A DNA stretch of 64,000 nt from Ianthella basta (taxonomy: Eukaryota; Porifera; Demospongiae; Verongiida; Ianthellidae), in the NCBI GenBank assembly GCA_964019415.1, contig OZ025880.1, forward strand, positions 4,943,085 to 5,007,084. Direction: 5' to 3'. Each line of letters opens with the position of its first letter. Within the stretch, counting starts at the first letter, position 1. The notes under the pieces were generated by a model. It did no database searches. It was not told where the DNA came from and was given only the letters and a program-made list of their open reading frames with translations. This document shows positions 22,801 through 42,911 of the stretch, piece by piece. The translations under genes and the position numbers were made by a program.

Positions 22801-25800
22801 CCATGTCAGCACAATCATCTGCTGTCAAAAACAAAATGGAGGATCCCAGCTGTGCTAGGTAAAAATTGTCTGGATTGACAGCCTGCCAGCGTTATGGGGC
22901 CTAAAAAGAACAAGCAGGGTGATCCTAAGTTAGGGAATAACAATGACTGTTACAGATTTGGAACCTGGAATGTGAGATCTTTGACAGGGAAAGAGATTGA
23001 GCTGATTGAAGAAATGAAGAAGTACAGATTGGATGTGTTAGGAGTAAGTGAAGGGAAGATGAGAGGAAATGGAATGAAAACAGTAGATGGTATGACTTGT
23101 GTGTACTCTGGTGTGCAGCAGAGAAGAGCTAAGGCTGGTGTAGCTATTTACATGGTGGAAGAATTGGCGATGTGCATTAAGGAGTGGAAGTGTATTAATG
23201 AGAGATTGGTGCTAGTGAGGCTGAAGATAAGGGAGGAATGGGTGTGCTTTGTCCAAGTGTATGCCCCAACAGAAAACTGTTCTGTTGAAGATAAGGAAGA
23301 GTTTTTTGATACCCTGCAGGAGACAGTGTCGGGCCTACAAAGAAAAGATAAAATAATAATACTGGGAGATTTCAATGCTAGAGTGGGGAATAAAAGAGGA
23401 GAATGGAGAGAGGTGATTGGAGGGTGTGGTGAAGAGACATGTAATGATAATGGAAAGAGGTTACTTGAGTTCTGTGCTACAAATGGGTTGATTATCTCTA
23501 ACACATGGTACCAACACAAAGAAATACATCAATTTACATGGGAATGCAGAGGTAGAGGGCTAAAATCAATTCTGGATTACTTCTTAGTAAGAAGAGAAGA
23601 TAGGAGAAGGGTTAAGGATACCAAGGTTGTGAGAGGGGCAGAAATCGGTAGTGATCATTATTTAGTGCTGCTGAAGTTGACAAGAAGGCCTCACATAAGG
23701 CAGGAGGTAAGGCGAAGTGATCACAGAAGGCTGCACTTAAACAGATGGAAGCTCAAAGAGAAGGAAGCACAATGGAGATTCAGGATGAAGTTAGAAAGGA
23801 GACTGGATAGGGCAAGATACTGGGAGGGCAGCAATGTAGAGGAAGTCTGGGGAGAGTTTAAGAAGAATGTAATGGAAACTGCAGCTGAGGTGTGTGGAAC
23901 AAAACAGTACAGAAATGCTCAGAAAAGAACTAGATGGTGGAATGAGGAGGTGAAGCAGGCAATAAAGAGTAAGAAGGTGGCTTACTTGAAGTGGCTGCAG
24001 CAACAGACATCGGAGGCAAAGGAGAGGTATCAAGAGGCAAAAAAGGAAGCTAAAAGAGTGGTGAGACAAGCAAGAAATGAGGAGTGGATTGAGCTTGGCA
24101 GATCACTAGAGGATGACTTTCAAAAGAATCAGAAAAGGTTTTGGAGTAGGGTCCGCATGTGTGATGAAAATAAAGCAGATGTAGCTGGGAAAATATGTGA
24201 TGAGAGTGGCCAATTGATAGTAGATGATGCGGGAGTTCGTAACCGATGGAAGGCTTATTTTAGTGACTTACTGCAAGAAGATGCCCAAGGCCAGAATGGT
24301 AACCAAGTAGATAGGGAGGTGCAACTTGATGAAGAAGAGAGGGCACCAATTGCAGTTGAGGAAGTAGAAGTGGCCATATCGAAGCTGAAAAACGGAAAGT
24401 CACCAGGTATATGTGGAATTAGTGCAGAGATGTTGAAAGCTGGAAGGACTGTAGTAGTGAAGTGGTTACATAGGATAATGAGCCTTGCATGGGAGAATGG
24501 ACAAGTCCCAGAAGACTGGCGACGAGCTGTAATCGTGCCAGTACATAAGAAAGGAAGCAAAGTAAAGTGTGAGAACTACCGTGGCATAAGCCTGCTGAGT
24601 ATCCCAAGCAAGGCCTATGCGAGGATACTGGATGAAAGGATAAGAAGCGTGACAGAGAGCAAGGTACTTGAGGCTCAGGGGGGCTTTAGAAAGGGCAGAA
24701 GTTGCACGGATCAGCTCTTTACCATAAGACAATTGAGTGAGAAGATGATAGAGAAGAACAAGAAGATGGTGGTGGCATGTGTGGATTTGGAAAAGGCGTA
24801 TGACAGGGTGGGTAGAGATAAGTTATGGAAAGTGCTAAAGGAATATGGTGTGAAGGGAAGACTGCTGAGGGCCATTAGATCATTGTACAAGAAGAGTGAA
24901 GGGTGTGTCAGAGTAAAGGATGAATTGTCAAGCTGGTTCCCAATAACACAAGGAGTGAGGCAGGGCTGTGTCATTGCACTTGTCTAGAGGCGTAAATGAT
25001 ACCTCGCAACCTCAAAGACTAGCTTTCCCTATCACATCAATTTTTCTCACTTTCATGAGTTGATAACTCACCTTCATGGCACATCATTGTGCGATCCACA
25101 GAGCAAGACTTGATGCATGCACAGTTGGAGGTCAGATTTGACAGTGGCCAGCTATATCACAAACTGAGTGAATCTCTGAACAAGCCCTAGCTTACAGAGA
25201 CAGAAGCCATGCTATTTAAATGAGTAGAGCAGAAAGCCATGCCAATACAGTATTGACATTGCAATGGTTTGTTACCATATGAGGAAGGAGCGCCATCTTT
25301 GTCATTTACAGTTAGAGTATGCTAACTCACATTAATGATAATGGGTGAAATGATTGTTTTTCCCTATTCCCTATATCCCTGGCATGCCCTATTCAGAAGT
25401 GAGAGTCACAACACTACAGCACCCTGTCCTCTCTCTTCTTCTTTTTCCATACAAGTCCCCACTGGCCCACCACAGGGACTGGCTGTTGCAGACAGCACTA
25501 CCACCTCCATCACTCTCACCTGGAGTGACCCTGCACCAGATAGGATCAATGACAGAGATGGAGCCACTGGGTTTGAAGTGAGGAGGGATGGACAGCGAGT
25601 GACCACAGTCACAGACAGGACCTACACCTTCACTGGACTCACAGCAGCAACAAGTTATGACTTTGAAGTCCTGGCCATAAATGAACAAGGCACTGCTTCT
25701 GACAACCATGCTGCTGAACTGACAGCCTCCACTGCTTCTGGAGGTAGGCAGACACTTGCACATCTTGATCTGTCTTTCTGTCTTTCTGTGTACTTGTGCT

Positions 25801-28776
25801 GCTTCCTTAAGCTTAATTTTAATCTATCATCCCTTGCAGTCCCCAACCCCCCAGCCTTGCGAGTGATCCTCCCCAGGTTCTCAACCAACTTCCTGGTGTG
25901 GAGTGACCCAGAGCCCTTTGTTGGTGACATCATTGGTGTGGAGATTCACTACCTGATAGACTGTGTCCCACAGAACATTCCAGAGCAGGGTGGAGGTGTG
26001 AATCAATACTCTGTCTCTGGTATCAAGGGCAGTGAGGGAAAGACACACAGCATCAGCCTGAGAGCTAGGACCACAGCAGGATGGGGCAACTACAGTACAC
26101 CACTGGAGTTCACCTTCAGACCAATTGGTAAAATGGGTGGTATGCACCCTCACAGATTAGAGGTCGAAGCAAAGTGACCTATATGTATCATGCCATGCCT
26201 AATCTTTTGCACATGCATGGCACCTACATACTCCATCTGAACTACTATTTACCATGCCCAGTATAGCTAGTTGGGTTGGGTAGCTAGTTGGAAAGCTGAG
26301 TGTATTCATCTTTATTTCTGCAGTGGCCATTACAGTGAGTGCTGTGAGCTGCAGCACACTGATGGTCAACTACACTGTCAACCCTCTTCCTGGTGGTGGG
26401 AATGAGGCCACTCTAAGGTCATTGGAGGTATCATACCGACCCATCCTGGGATCAGGTAGTACAGGGACCAGGAGTGTTGCCCTGAATGGCGACACCATGG
26501 AGGGTGTATTGTGCCTCTTAAACCTCACTAGCAATGCGGCCTACCGTGTCACCTACAGTGTAGAAGTGAACACTGACATGTCAACTGGGCTGCCATCAGA
26601 TTTATCAGCACCTATAGAGCTGTTCACAGGCAGAACCTGCAACTCACAACAGTGCCTTGTTGTAAGCAGCACCAGAACAGTTACAATAAGCCCCTCCACT
26701 TGTCCAACCTCTATTTCACCTTCTCCCACTCCTACTGGTAAGGATGAGTGCTGTCAGGAAAAAATGATGACTATAAAAATTATATATGGACACAAATATG
26801 TGCAGTGTACACCATGTGTTGCTGGCATTTTGGGATGAAGTGATAGTAATGCCTGTTAAGGACAGGGTCGGCCAAGATGGTACTGGACTGAGGGTACATG
26901 TGGGTGGATTTGGTGATAGAATCTGTGGTTTAGAGTAGACATAGTAAATACCAATAATTTACTTGCAACATTGTGTGCTGTTGTGTGTGTATGTACATGT
27001 GTGTGTCTTTGTGTGTATGCATGTACAGGTGTTTTTGCATGCTTGTTATTTTAATAGTATTTCATCATCATCATCATCATTACAGAACGTTCATCCCCAG
27101 ACTGGGGGTTGTTCTAGAACTATATAATTATACTGTACATAGCTGAGAGTGCAGTGGATTGTTTCAATTCTCTTTTGTATATCCGGTTTCTCATGTGTAG
27201 TTCACTTACAAACTATGCCATTTATTTACTTTCATTCATGAATGTTACAACCAGGCATATGTATATATGATATGTTTATGTGTAACTTATACAGACAGTG
27301 TGTTAAGCCGGTCAAAGGACATGTACACACCTGCTGAGCTGACATTAGGTCATCTGAAATATGTGTGGTTATGGAGGAACATCTATGTACTGTACTATAA
27401 GTGGCCACATTCAGGATACTATTTGTACACAAGCGTGACTGAGTGACAGCCATCAACACTTCCTAGGCCATTGGATGAAAACATAATTTCAAAATCATTT
27501 GAATGCATATAACTTCTACAGGACATTGCAAGTACTATGCATTATCCTGTTGCACCTCTGTTCCTGAATCATCATGTATATACCTCCCTTAATTGTGAAT
27601 GTACTTCTATTTTGACATGCAGTAGCTTGCTCCAAAACCTGTCTCAATGGTGGAACAGTGGACACCTCCTCCTGCGCCTGTAACTGTGCCAAGGGGTACA
27701 CTGGAGAGGAGTGCGAAAGTGAGGCTTATATGAGCCTAGCTCCTGCTTGAATATATCTATGACCTCATTGCATTTCTACTTCCTGTCATGTCATAGCCCT
27801 GTCAAGTGGCAAAGGTTTGAAGGTAAAACACATCTATATGAGTGAAAGAGGTGGTGGGTTGTGTGTGTTTCTGTGGTATCATGTCACATTTGGTGTTCAT
27901 GCTTCCTGCATCTCCGAACTCAGGGTGATTCTGGACAGCCAGGCCCCAGAGGGCCTGCAGGTAGTCCTGGACAAACTGGGGATTCTGGCCCACCAGGCCC
28001 TGAAGGACCACCTGGTGCCAAGGGGCAGAAGGGAGATCCAGTAAGTGAATTGAATGTGCACCTCTGAGTGGACTGTGCATGCCTGTGGCATGCAAGTAAG
28101 AGAATTATGTTAAGCACATTATATGGGGAGGAGCTACATAGTGCTTATTGAAGCTCTGGAATGGCCCAGTGTTTGGAATGTGTTAAAGACTTAGCCTTTG
28201 AATCTCAGTTTGTACTCATTGACACCTGTTTGTTATTCTGCTCTTCCACACAGGGAGAAGGACGACCTGGAGAACGTGGCTTTCCTGGACCTCAAGGTCC
28301 TCAAGGAAGATCTGGATCACAGGTAGCTAGCCCTAGGTGCAGACACTCAAGCATGCTTGCTAAAATGGCTCCCCTTTAATTAGAAGAGCTTTCTAATCTG
28401 CTACTTTGTGACTGCGGATATCTCCAACCTCTCCAGGGTGAGTCTGGTCCACCTGGGTCTCGTGGAAGACGTGGCAGAGTTGGACGGAGGGGTCGTCGAG
28501 GACCTCCAGGTGATGCCATGGTGGGCATCCTTAAGAATGATGACATATGCAATGAGAACAGCACTGGGCTCCTTCGGTTCAACACCACACAATCGGTGCA
28601 GAAGCTACTGTTTTGTGACGGACAGAACTGGAAGGTCAGTATGCAGTAGGCATGTGAGGAGCACATGCTGCAGTATTGCGTGATGATATACAAACTTGTT
28701 TGGTCTGTCTCTCTATATAAAGTGCATCAACCTGATGGACTGTCCCTCACTGATGGAAGGAACTCCAGGGAAGTAA
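16831..28776 (+). CDS. Gene C: secreted FN3-EGF-collagen modular protein (12 exons), twin of B
   Basis: Exons: 16831-16891, 18535-18813, 20977-21255, 25456-25743, 25840-26127, 26324-26737, 27623-27718, 27797-27822, 27924-28040, 28254-28322, 28437-28634, 28723-28776 (stop TAA). The order, lengths and phases equal gene B and give 722 residues: signal peptide, a, a, b, c, d, EGF, linker, collagen, Cys tail. Only a handful of residues differ (for example N to S near the end of 'd', and GDSGQPG for GDPGEPG at the start of the collagen). All splice dinucleotides and the frame are intact, so both copies look functional. ATTAAA follows at 28828-28833. The large intron 21256-25455 carries the same inverted LINE. 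B and C being two alleles wrongly joined in assembly is the main alternative. Confidence 0.8.
18177..18286. mobile_element. MITE-like insertion, copy in gene C
   Basis: Counterpart of 4282-4391 in intron 1 of gene C. The left target repeat has one substitution (ATCTGTGTGG). Confidence 0.7.
19190..19745 (+). pseudogene. Remnant 'd' exon tail and intron in gene C
   Basis: Counterpart of 5295-5850, with almost the same sequence. Confidence 0.6.
19755..20425 (-). mobile_element. Degenerate RTE-type LINE fragment, copy in gene C
   Basis: Counterpart of 5860-6530 with a few substitutions; the minus strand again encodes [17 protein letters not shown]. Confidence 0.65.
21881..24971 (-). mobile_element. 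RTE-type LINE, 5'-inverted, copy in gene C
   Basis: Same structure as 7986-11076, with target duplications CATTGCACTTGTC at 21868-21880 and 24972-24984. Because the flanks and the inversion junction are identical in B and C, this is one insertion copied by the segmental duplication, not a second transposition. Confidence 0.9.
22033..22818 (-). CDS. LINE reverse transcriptase, C-terminal half (copy in gene C)
   Basis: Identical to the 8138-8923 product except for one Glu to Lys change (GQEKVMEK). FADD lies at residues 39-42 and the [11 protein letters not shown] terminus is kept. Confidence 0.85.
   Translation of the reverse strand: MIVLTWLFNVFMDKIVREGMENCVGGVKMSTTEVGVVLFADDVMLLTERKEDMEANLRELKKAMSNWGMKIHWGKTKVMMVSRKGEECKVCVDGEEIEQVQNMKYLGAILSADGTCEEEIEQRVGAAARVIGAMRKEVLERKELKKATKMRVYNAIVLPTMLYGSETWTVMKRHESRLGATEMAYLRRVEGVTRMDRVRNADVREAVGQEKVMEKVKRKQRAWKEKLEQMEDNRLVKKVYTEEIAGKRPRGRPRKKWIDSF
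22894..24987 (+). CDS. LINE endonuclease plus N-terminal reverse transcriptase (copy in gene C)
   Basis: 697 residues, the same as the 8999-11092 product, with intact endonuclease motifs and RT motif A and without motif C. Confidence 0.9.
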   Translation: MGPKKNKQGDPKLGNNNDCYRFGTWNVRSLTGKEIELIEEMKKYRLDVLGVSEGKMRGNGMKTVDGMTCVYSGVQQRRAKAGVAIYMVEELAMCIKEWKCINERLVLVRLKIREEWVCFVQVYAPTENCSVEDKEEFFDTLQETVSGLQRKDKIIILGDFNARVGNKRGEWREVIGGCGEETCNDNGKRLLEFCATNGLIISNTWYQHKEIHQFTWECRGRGLKSILDYFLVRREDRRRVKDTKVVRGAEIGSDHYLVLLKLTRRPHIRQEVRRSDHRRLHLNRWKLKEKEAQWRFRMKLERRLDRARYWEGSNVEEVWGEFKKNVMETAAEVCGTKQYRNAQKRTRWWNEEVKQAIKSKKVAYLKWLQQQTSEAKERYQEAKKEAKRVVRQARNEEWIELGRSLEDDFQKNQKRFWSRVRMCDENKADVAGKICDESGQLIVDDAGVRNRWKAYFSDLLQEDAQGQNGNQVDREVQLDEEERAPIAVEEVEVAISKLKNGKSPGICGISAEMLKAGRTVVVKWLHRIMSLAWENGQVPEDWRRAVIVPVHKKGSKVKCENYRGISLLSIPSKAYARILDERIRSVTESKVLEAQGGFRKGRSCTDQLFTIRQLSEKMIEKNKKMVVACVDLEKAYDRVGRDKLWKVLKEYGVKGRLLRAIRSLYKKSEGCVRVKDELSSWFPITQGVRQGCVIALV

Positions 28777-30709
28777 GATGAATGACATGATCTGTGGAAC
28801 ACCTCCTTATGGACTTTCCTGGCACACATTAAATAGTTTAGCATATTAATGAGACAGTACAACGAGAATTATTAGTAGAATCTGATCTCACACTCAATAC
28901 AGTAGCTAGCTCAATAGTCAGTGAGTGTGGTGTAGATGTAAAATCAGTGAAATGTTACAATTATATGACATTTTGAGCTGAAGGAAGGTAACTAGTCAGA
29001 GTGGAGGTGAGAGTAGCCGTTTGGGTGGATCGTTGCATTTGTGGCATTAATGGCTCTACCTTTGGCACTCTGGCAGGGGAGACAAGAGCCAGTGGAGCAC
29101 ATGAATGAAGTGGTGCCATATCCTTAGAGTATACGTATGTGTAGCTATAGTTTACTTATAAATGCATGTGTCTAGCTATGATATTCTATTCATGCAACTG
29201 GTGTTAAGTCACTCAATCAAGGGCACCTTGTTTGACGACATGCAATAATTGGGTATGTAGTTAGCTGATTGTGTGTGAAGTGGCCACATGCAGGTGAGCA
29301 CAATCTTTGGTACATTACAAGTGCACTCTCTCAGATTTCTCTGAGAAATGATCTATAAGCTTTAACTAGCTAATTGTCATCGGATTATGCATGACTGTAC
29401 AGATTGCTGATGCATATGTGTGTTAGATTACCTAGTGTACATTAATCCCTCCTTATCAACTTGCAGCAAGAAGTGCTATACACCTGTATCTCTCTATATA
29501 TAGAAGCTGTTCCTTCGCATACAGATGATAGGTGGTGCCCGACCTCACAATCAGTGATATGGCCATATTCCCATATCATAAGCAACAAAACACACTTGCA
29601 TAATTGACATTCTGCTTGAGCAATGTACTTGATCAGCTAATCTTATAATTCTATAATTATATAGGCCATTATATAGCCTTGTGTAAGGTGCACAGAGATT
29701 TAATGTAAGTTTGCAGTACAGTTGCAATGTGTGCATTTAAAGATATGGATACCGACTTTTTAAATTTCCCAGTTATGATTACCAAAACCCATTCAGAGAC
29801 ATGCAGTTGGAGATGTATTTACAAAGTGCACTTGGATTTTAGAAAACCTTCCTTGAATCACCTGCTGCAGGCTATATACACTGCAGCATTGATACACAAC
29901 TAATTACATGACAGGATCTTACGGAAGAGTAGTCTGGCTTGCTAGACCATCCCATGCAAATGCCCAGCTGCAGGCCTCTGGGCACTTACAAGACAGTTTA
30001 GCAAGCCAGACTAATGGAAGAGTAGATTATGATACTGTTATACATTATAATTTATACTTGATCATTACTTTCAACTAGCACAGATACTCTACGTAGGTAT
30101 ACTTGCACATGCATATGGTGGCCCCATTGCAACTTATACAAAAGCCATAGTGGTGGCTTTACAGTATAAACATTGTATAATTATGGGGTTAAATTATATA
30201 CTTGTATAGCTAGCTATATGTGTGTGGCTGCCTTTTGTGTATGTTAGGCCTGAATAGATAGCCAGACATGCTGTCTCACCTGCCAACAAAGTGCCCCTCC
30301 CACTGATCAACCTAATTTTGTAAACTTGCACTTTAGCTAAGGTGGTAGTTTTGCAGTGCTAACTTGTGTATTATTATGGTGGTGATACTTGTCTAACTAG
30401 CTACGTGTGTGGCTGCCTGTTGTATATGTTAGGCCTGCATAGATAGCCAGCCATGTTGTCTCACCTGCAGACAAAGTGCCTATCTACGTACCCCCTTGGC
30501 TAATTAACTCAATTTTGTAAACTGTCTATTATATTACTATGCCAGAAGCCATTTACAAACCCAATTAGCTGCACTTTGCTGGCAATTCTCAAAAGCCATA
30601 CAAGCATATTAAGGCTTCTTCATAATGAAAGCAGCCGTAATTGGCAGCTGTCCTGGTGAAGTTAGCGATTGAGACTTGGGATAGCTGCCAAGCTGTTGAG
30701 ATAGCCGTA
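28777..30709. other. Intergenic region C-D
   Basis: No gene is seen. It is homologous to the A-B and B-C regions but more diverged. It keeps the 84-bp TIR element (about 29932-30015) and the duplicated upstream module (about 30220-30530), here without the long C-tracts. Confidence 0.6.
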
Positions 30710-39371
<8,662 letters not shown>

Positions 39372-39643
39372 TGATATTTACATGTATCACTCCAAATGTA
39401 ATCTCTCTGCTACCTTGCTACTTATTCCAGTCTGGTGATTCTGTTTCTCCCACACATGCTTAATATTTTCGCCAGATCAATATTCTCCCATTGCTAGCAT
39501 TGCTTGCTTCCTTCTAGTTATAATATGAGTGTGAGTACAAACAGATTTAGGTTTGGTTGCAAAACAGCATACCAGCCATTCATGTGATAATCATGCGGCC
39601 AATAAAAATTGCTTGCTGCACGTGTGCATGCATGTAATCTAGA

Positions 39644-40500
39644 GTGGACCGAGAAATGTCGGAAAGTAGCTCAGGAAGCCGTGGTCTGTTTCCTCAACAG
39701 CTACAGTTGCATCAGTTATTAAGCATTTGCTCTTCTGCACAATCATACAGCCAAATGGCAGTAGTGGTCGAACCAGAAGTAGTGACGTTGACTGGTGATG
39801 TGAGTGGTTCTCAAATTGGCCAGCAGCAAGTGCCCACTGTACTACCATCAATTCCACCTCGAGATTGTGAGGCCACTCAGACGCTGTCGCTGAAAGTGAG
39901 CAACCCCAGGAAGAAATAGAATATAAGGTGTACCAGTTGGTCATAGGAAATTTGACTGAGATTACCAGTGAGGACAGGCTTCGTGAGCATAATATCTATA
40001 ACGGACTTGGTAAAGATGTGGTTTGCCATGATTTGAGCTTTCAAGCTGCATGGGTATCTTGATGGAAATACACGGATTAGCTATTTGTGGAAAAACTGTG
40101 CCAGGTTGCTAGAGAAGGCAAGTATTTATGGTGTTATGACAACAAGGAGTCGGAGGAAGTGTAGGTCGATGATGTACCACCTGTCAAGCAAAGAGCTCAA
40201 AGAATCCCGTTGAACTGAAAGCAGAGACAGTTGTACAGTAGTCCCTTCATCCAGAGTGATTTTCTTGTTGGAATTGGCTACATTATGTTGAAGACAGTGA
40301 TGCAGCTTTTTCACCTGCGTGAAAGCGTACTTGAAACACAAGCTATTTTTGGTAACCACCCTTGAGTCTACTTTCATTTCTAGTGGGTATACCAACTGAA
40401 AAGATAGTACGTAGGTGCCAAGAGAGTGAAATTTTGACCAGAATACAATGTAGCAGACAGCATATTTGTCAACAGGAAGTTTCACATTAATTCTTGTTAG
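39644..40500 (+). pseudogene. Unidentified coding-like relic
   Basis: An open stretch from 39644 (MSESSSGSRGLFPQQLQLHQ) stops at 39919. In a second frame from 39920 it continues EYKVYQLVIGNLTEITSEDR and LREHNIYNGLGKDVVCHDLS. Frameshifts and stops follow. The composition looks like decayed coding sequence, perhaps from a mobile element, but no family is recognised. Confidence 0.35.
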
Positions 40501-40639
40501 CTGCTAATAGTGAAAAGCATTTTCCCGTGTTTATTTGCATTTACAAGCATGTGTATTTGCATGTATGCATTATGTATGCTCAGTGTGCATCAATGAGTCA
40601 GACTTAGAATGTAATACAGTATTACATTGCCTTGTAGGC

Positions 40640-40880
40640 TAGTTTGGAACGATGGAATAGCTCAACTAGCCTACCAAGTCATAAGTTGTCCTGGGTTCAA
40701 TACAGGCTGGTGCCAAGTTTTCTCTTCCTTGCCTGCAATCTTCCAAACCGTGACTTCCATTAGACTTGACATGGTTACAACCATGCAGCTTGTTAATCTT
40801 CCGTACAACTGTGCATTTGGAAAGACGGGTGAGGAAGCTACCAACTCTTATGAGAATGGACATAATCATTATATATGTAC
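40640..40880 (+). mobile_element. Possible tRNA-derived SINE
   Basis: TAGCTCAACTAG at 40658-40669 resembles a Pol III A box and GGTTCAATACA at 40694-40704 a B box, inside a tRNA-like head followed by an unrelated body. The spacing between the boxes is short and the A box has two mismatches. No second copy is visible in the window. Confidence 0.35.
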
Positions 40881-41365
40881 GTAGGTAGTTTGGATTTAAA
40901 TTCAACTACTTCTTGCTGATTGAGCTGGTGCTATTCCAGGTAGTAACTAGGGCTCACAAATAATTTGCATGCCTTGTGAAACACTTTTAGTTGCATGTGC
41001 ATAATGGATTTTTGCTATCCCAATGTACCTCTCCACTTGCTGCATCCATCAACTGTGTTGACACTTTTCTTGGTCCTCCTTGTTCCTCTTCATATTCAGC
41101 TTCAACTGTTTATGCAGAGGTTTCAAGTTGCTCCCGTTACTGCCATTAGCTATTGCAGTCCTTTTGCAACCGTTGCAGCTCATGATCCTGCCTAATTGGC
41201 AGTTTAGAAGCAGGATATAACCCGTTTCCTCATTGTATCATGTTCATAAGCACTCTGCATTTGCTTATAAGCATCATACAACTTATAAGGCCAGTTATAA
41301 CCTTAATATACAATGAAAGTAATTTGCTATATACATTTACTTCACTCTGCATGCCTCTCCATTCA

Positions 41366-41837
41366 GCTGTCAGATGTGCTAAACCCCCTGCTGCTCCTAC
41401 AAATGGCTGACACAGTGGCTCTGTGTAGTAACCTTGTAACCATTTTGTTTGCCATGCATGATGCTAAGAATAGTACCTTGAGTGTTGTATTTTAATGGTT
41501 GCTATTATTGTACTGTGCATTTCTGATTGTATCTCTTTTTGGTTACTTACATAATGTTGTACGCATGCTCAGTGTGGTGCACGTGTTGCAGTAGGGTGCT
41601 TGTCATTGTTGTGAATTGAGTTGCCAAGTGGCTTATTGATCTTATTGTCCAGTTGTTTGTTTCCCATGATCCGTGGTCGTCACTCCATGTGTAACTGCTA
41701 CACTCTGGTAGTAGAGACTATCAGTTCACAAGGACCTACACCTGTAATCCAGGATATTCCCCCACACCACCAGGACCCAATACAATAACCTGCATGGCCA
41801 ATGGACAGTGGAGTGGGAGTGCACCTCGCTGTGATCG
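41366..41837 (+). pseudogene. CCP/sushi exon split by a small TIR element
   Basis: The first half at 41366-41423 begins after a TTCAG acceptor (VRCAKPPAAPTNG), then has a TGA where other copies have CGA, and breaks at GGCTCTG. The second half resumes at 41703 and runs to the usual donor at 41837. Besides the insertion, the TGA kills the frame. No gene is assigned; it lies 2 kb past the last gene D exon. Confidence 0.75.
41424..41702. mobile_element. Small TIR element (279 bp) in CCP pseudo-exon, 5-bp TSD CTCTG
   Basis: It begins TGTAGTAACC and ends ACTGCTACA, giving short inverted ends TGTAG/CTACA. CTCTG occurs directly on both sides (41419-41423 and 41703-41707). Intact CCP exons are continuous at this point. 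It has no coding capacity, so it is likely non-autonomous. Confidence 0.65.
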
Positions 41838-42080
41838 TAAGCTGCTTTGCAACCTGATTTCTTTCTAATACATAGTTTGCATGGGACAGCCAGTGGGCAG
41901 TTACATAGCAGTCCTGCATACTCCTGGGATTGCTACTATTCCTGGGAATGAGGCTTTAGTCACTGAAGGTAGATAGTGGAATGTGAAGCTGAATAGATAT
42001 AGTTTTAGGGAAATTGGAAGTTTACCTAGAAAAGCAGTGCATGTGGTGTCAGTATTCAGGTTGTGCAGCACTATTGCGGG

Positions 42081-42101
42081 ATATATATATATATATATAT
42101 A
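42081..42101. repeat. (AT)n microsatellite
   Basis: About ten AT repeats. Confidence 0.85.
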
Positions 42102-42872
42102 ATAAGCATGGCTTTCTTGATACCACTAGCAGCTATAACTGTTACCACTTGACATAATACTGTAATGATATTCTGTATCAGCAGAAACTGCACTCAATCT
42201 GTGAAATTTTCATTTTAGTTGGGAATCGCACTGCTTACATGTAAAGACATCCTTTCTGTGAGAACTGAAACTAAAAATTTTATAAACCGTGCCATTGTAG
42301 GAATACGATACTCTGGAATGGTTTCAAAGTTCAAAGCTGTTGTTATCACAGAACAGCTAGTGTTCAAATGTACTTCCACATGTTGGACCACTCCCAATTT
42401 CAGCATCATTTTCATAGTACATCCTATTCCACAAACAATATCACATGTTCAATGTAAACTGCACTCTGTAAAAACAAAGTAGTGATATGTGTGGCAGGGT
42501 AGTGAACCTCACTAAACATCTCGGTGGCTATGACTGTATAGTGTGTGGTGAATTGTGTGCATGCTTGTGTTTGTGAGCTTGTTCATTTAGAGAATTATTT
42601 AGAAAACCTGCCTTGAACCACCTGCTGCAGGGTCCTGGCCGTCTTCTTTGATGGGTTTGCCCAGTGCCTCTCTCCATGCAAGTTCCACCTCTGCTACTAG
42701 TGGGACAAAATCACTCTGGACAGGGAGTACAGACAATGTCATGTACATAAAGGGTTTTTGAGAAGTACTTTTATAGGTATAATTATACACTTGATAACTC
42801 ATGCTGAGACTGAAGGAAGAGGACAGTGTGCAGTTGGAGAAAATCCAAGATGTGTTAGAAGCTCAGGTGGTC

Positions 42873-42911
42873 CAGGTGGACTGTACCCTGGTGAAGGGTA
42901 CAGTCCACCTG
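42873..42911. repeat. Perfect 16-bp inverted repeat with 7-nt loop
   Basis: CAGGTGGACTGTACCC at 42873-42888 and its exact complement GGGTACAGTCCACCTG at 42896-42911, separated by TGGTGAA. Confidence 0.85.

Larger units (their letters stand above)
540..28776. repeat. Large tandem duplication, unit about 13.9 kb (two full units)
   Basis: Units 540-14885 and 14886-28776 each hold an intergenic region plus a whole gene. Corresponding positions are offset by 13,895 bases over most of the unit (13,891-13,903 in the 5' part, and further where the 1261-1717 insert intervenes). The central part (about 5200-13100 against 19095-26995), including the LINE, shows only about ten differences by eye, while the flanking parts differ more. 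Homology also runs into the start of a third unit up to about 32815. Confidence 0.9.
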
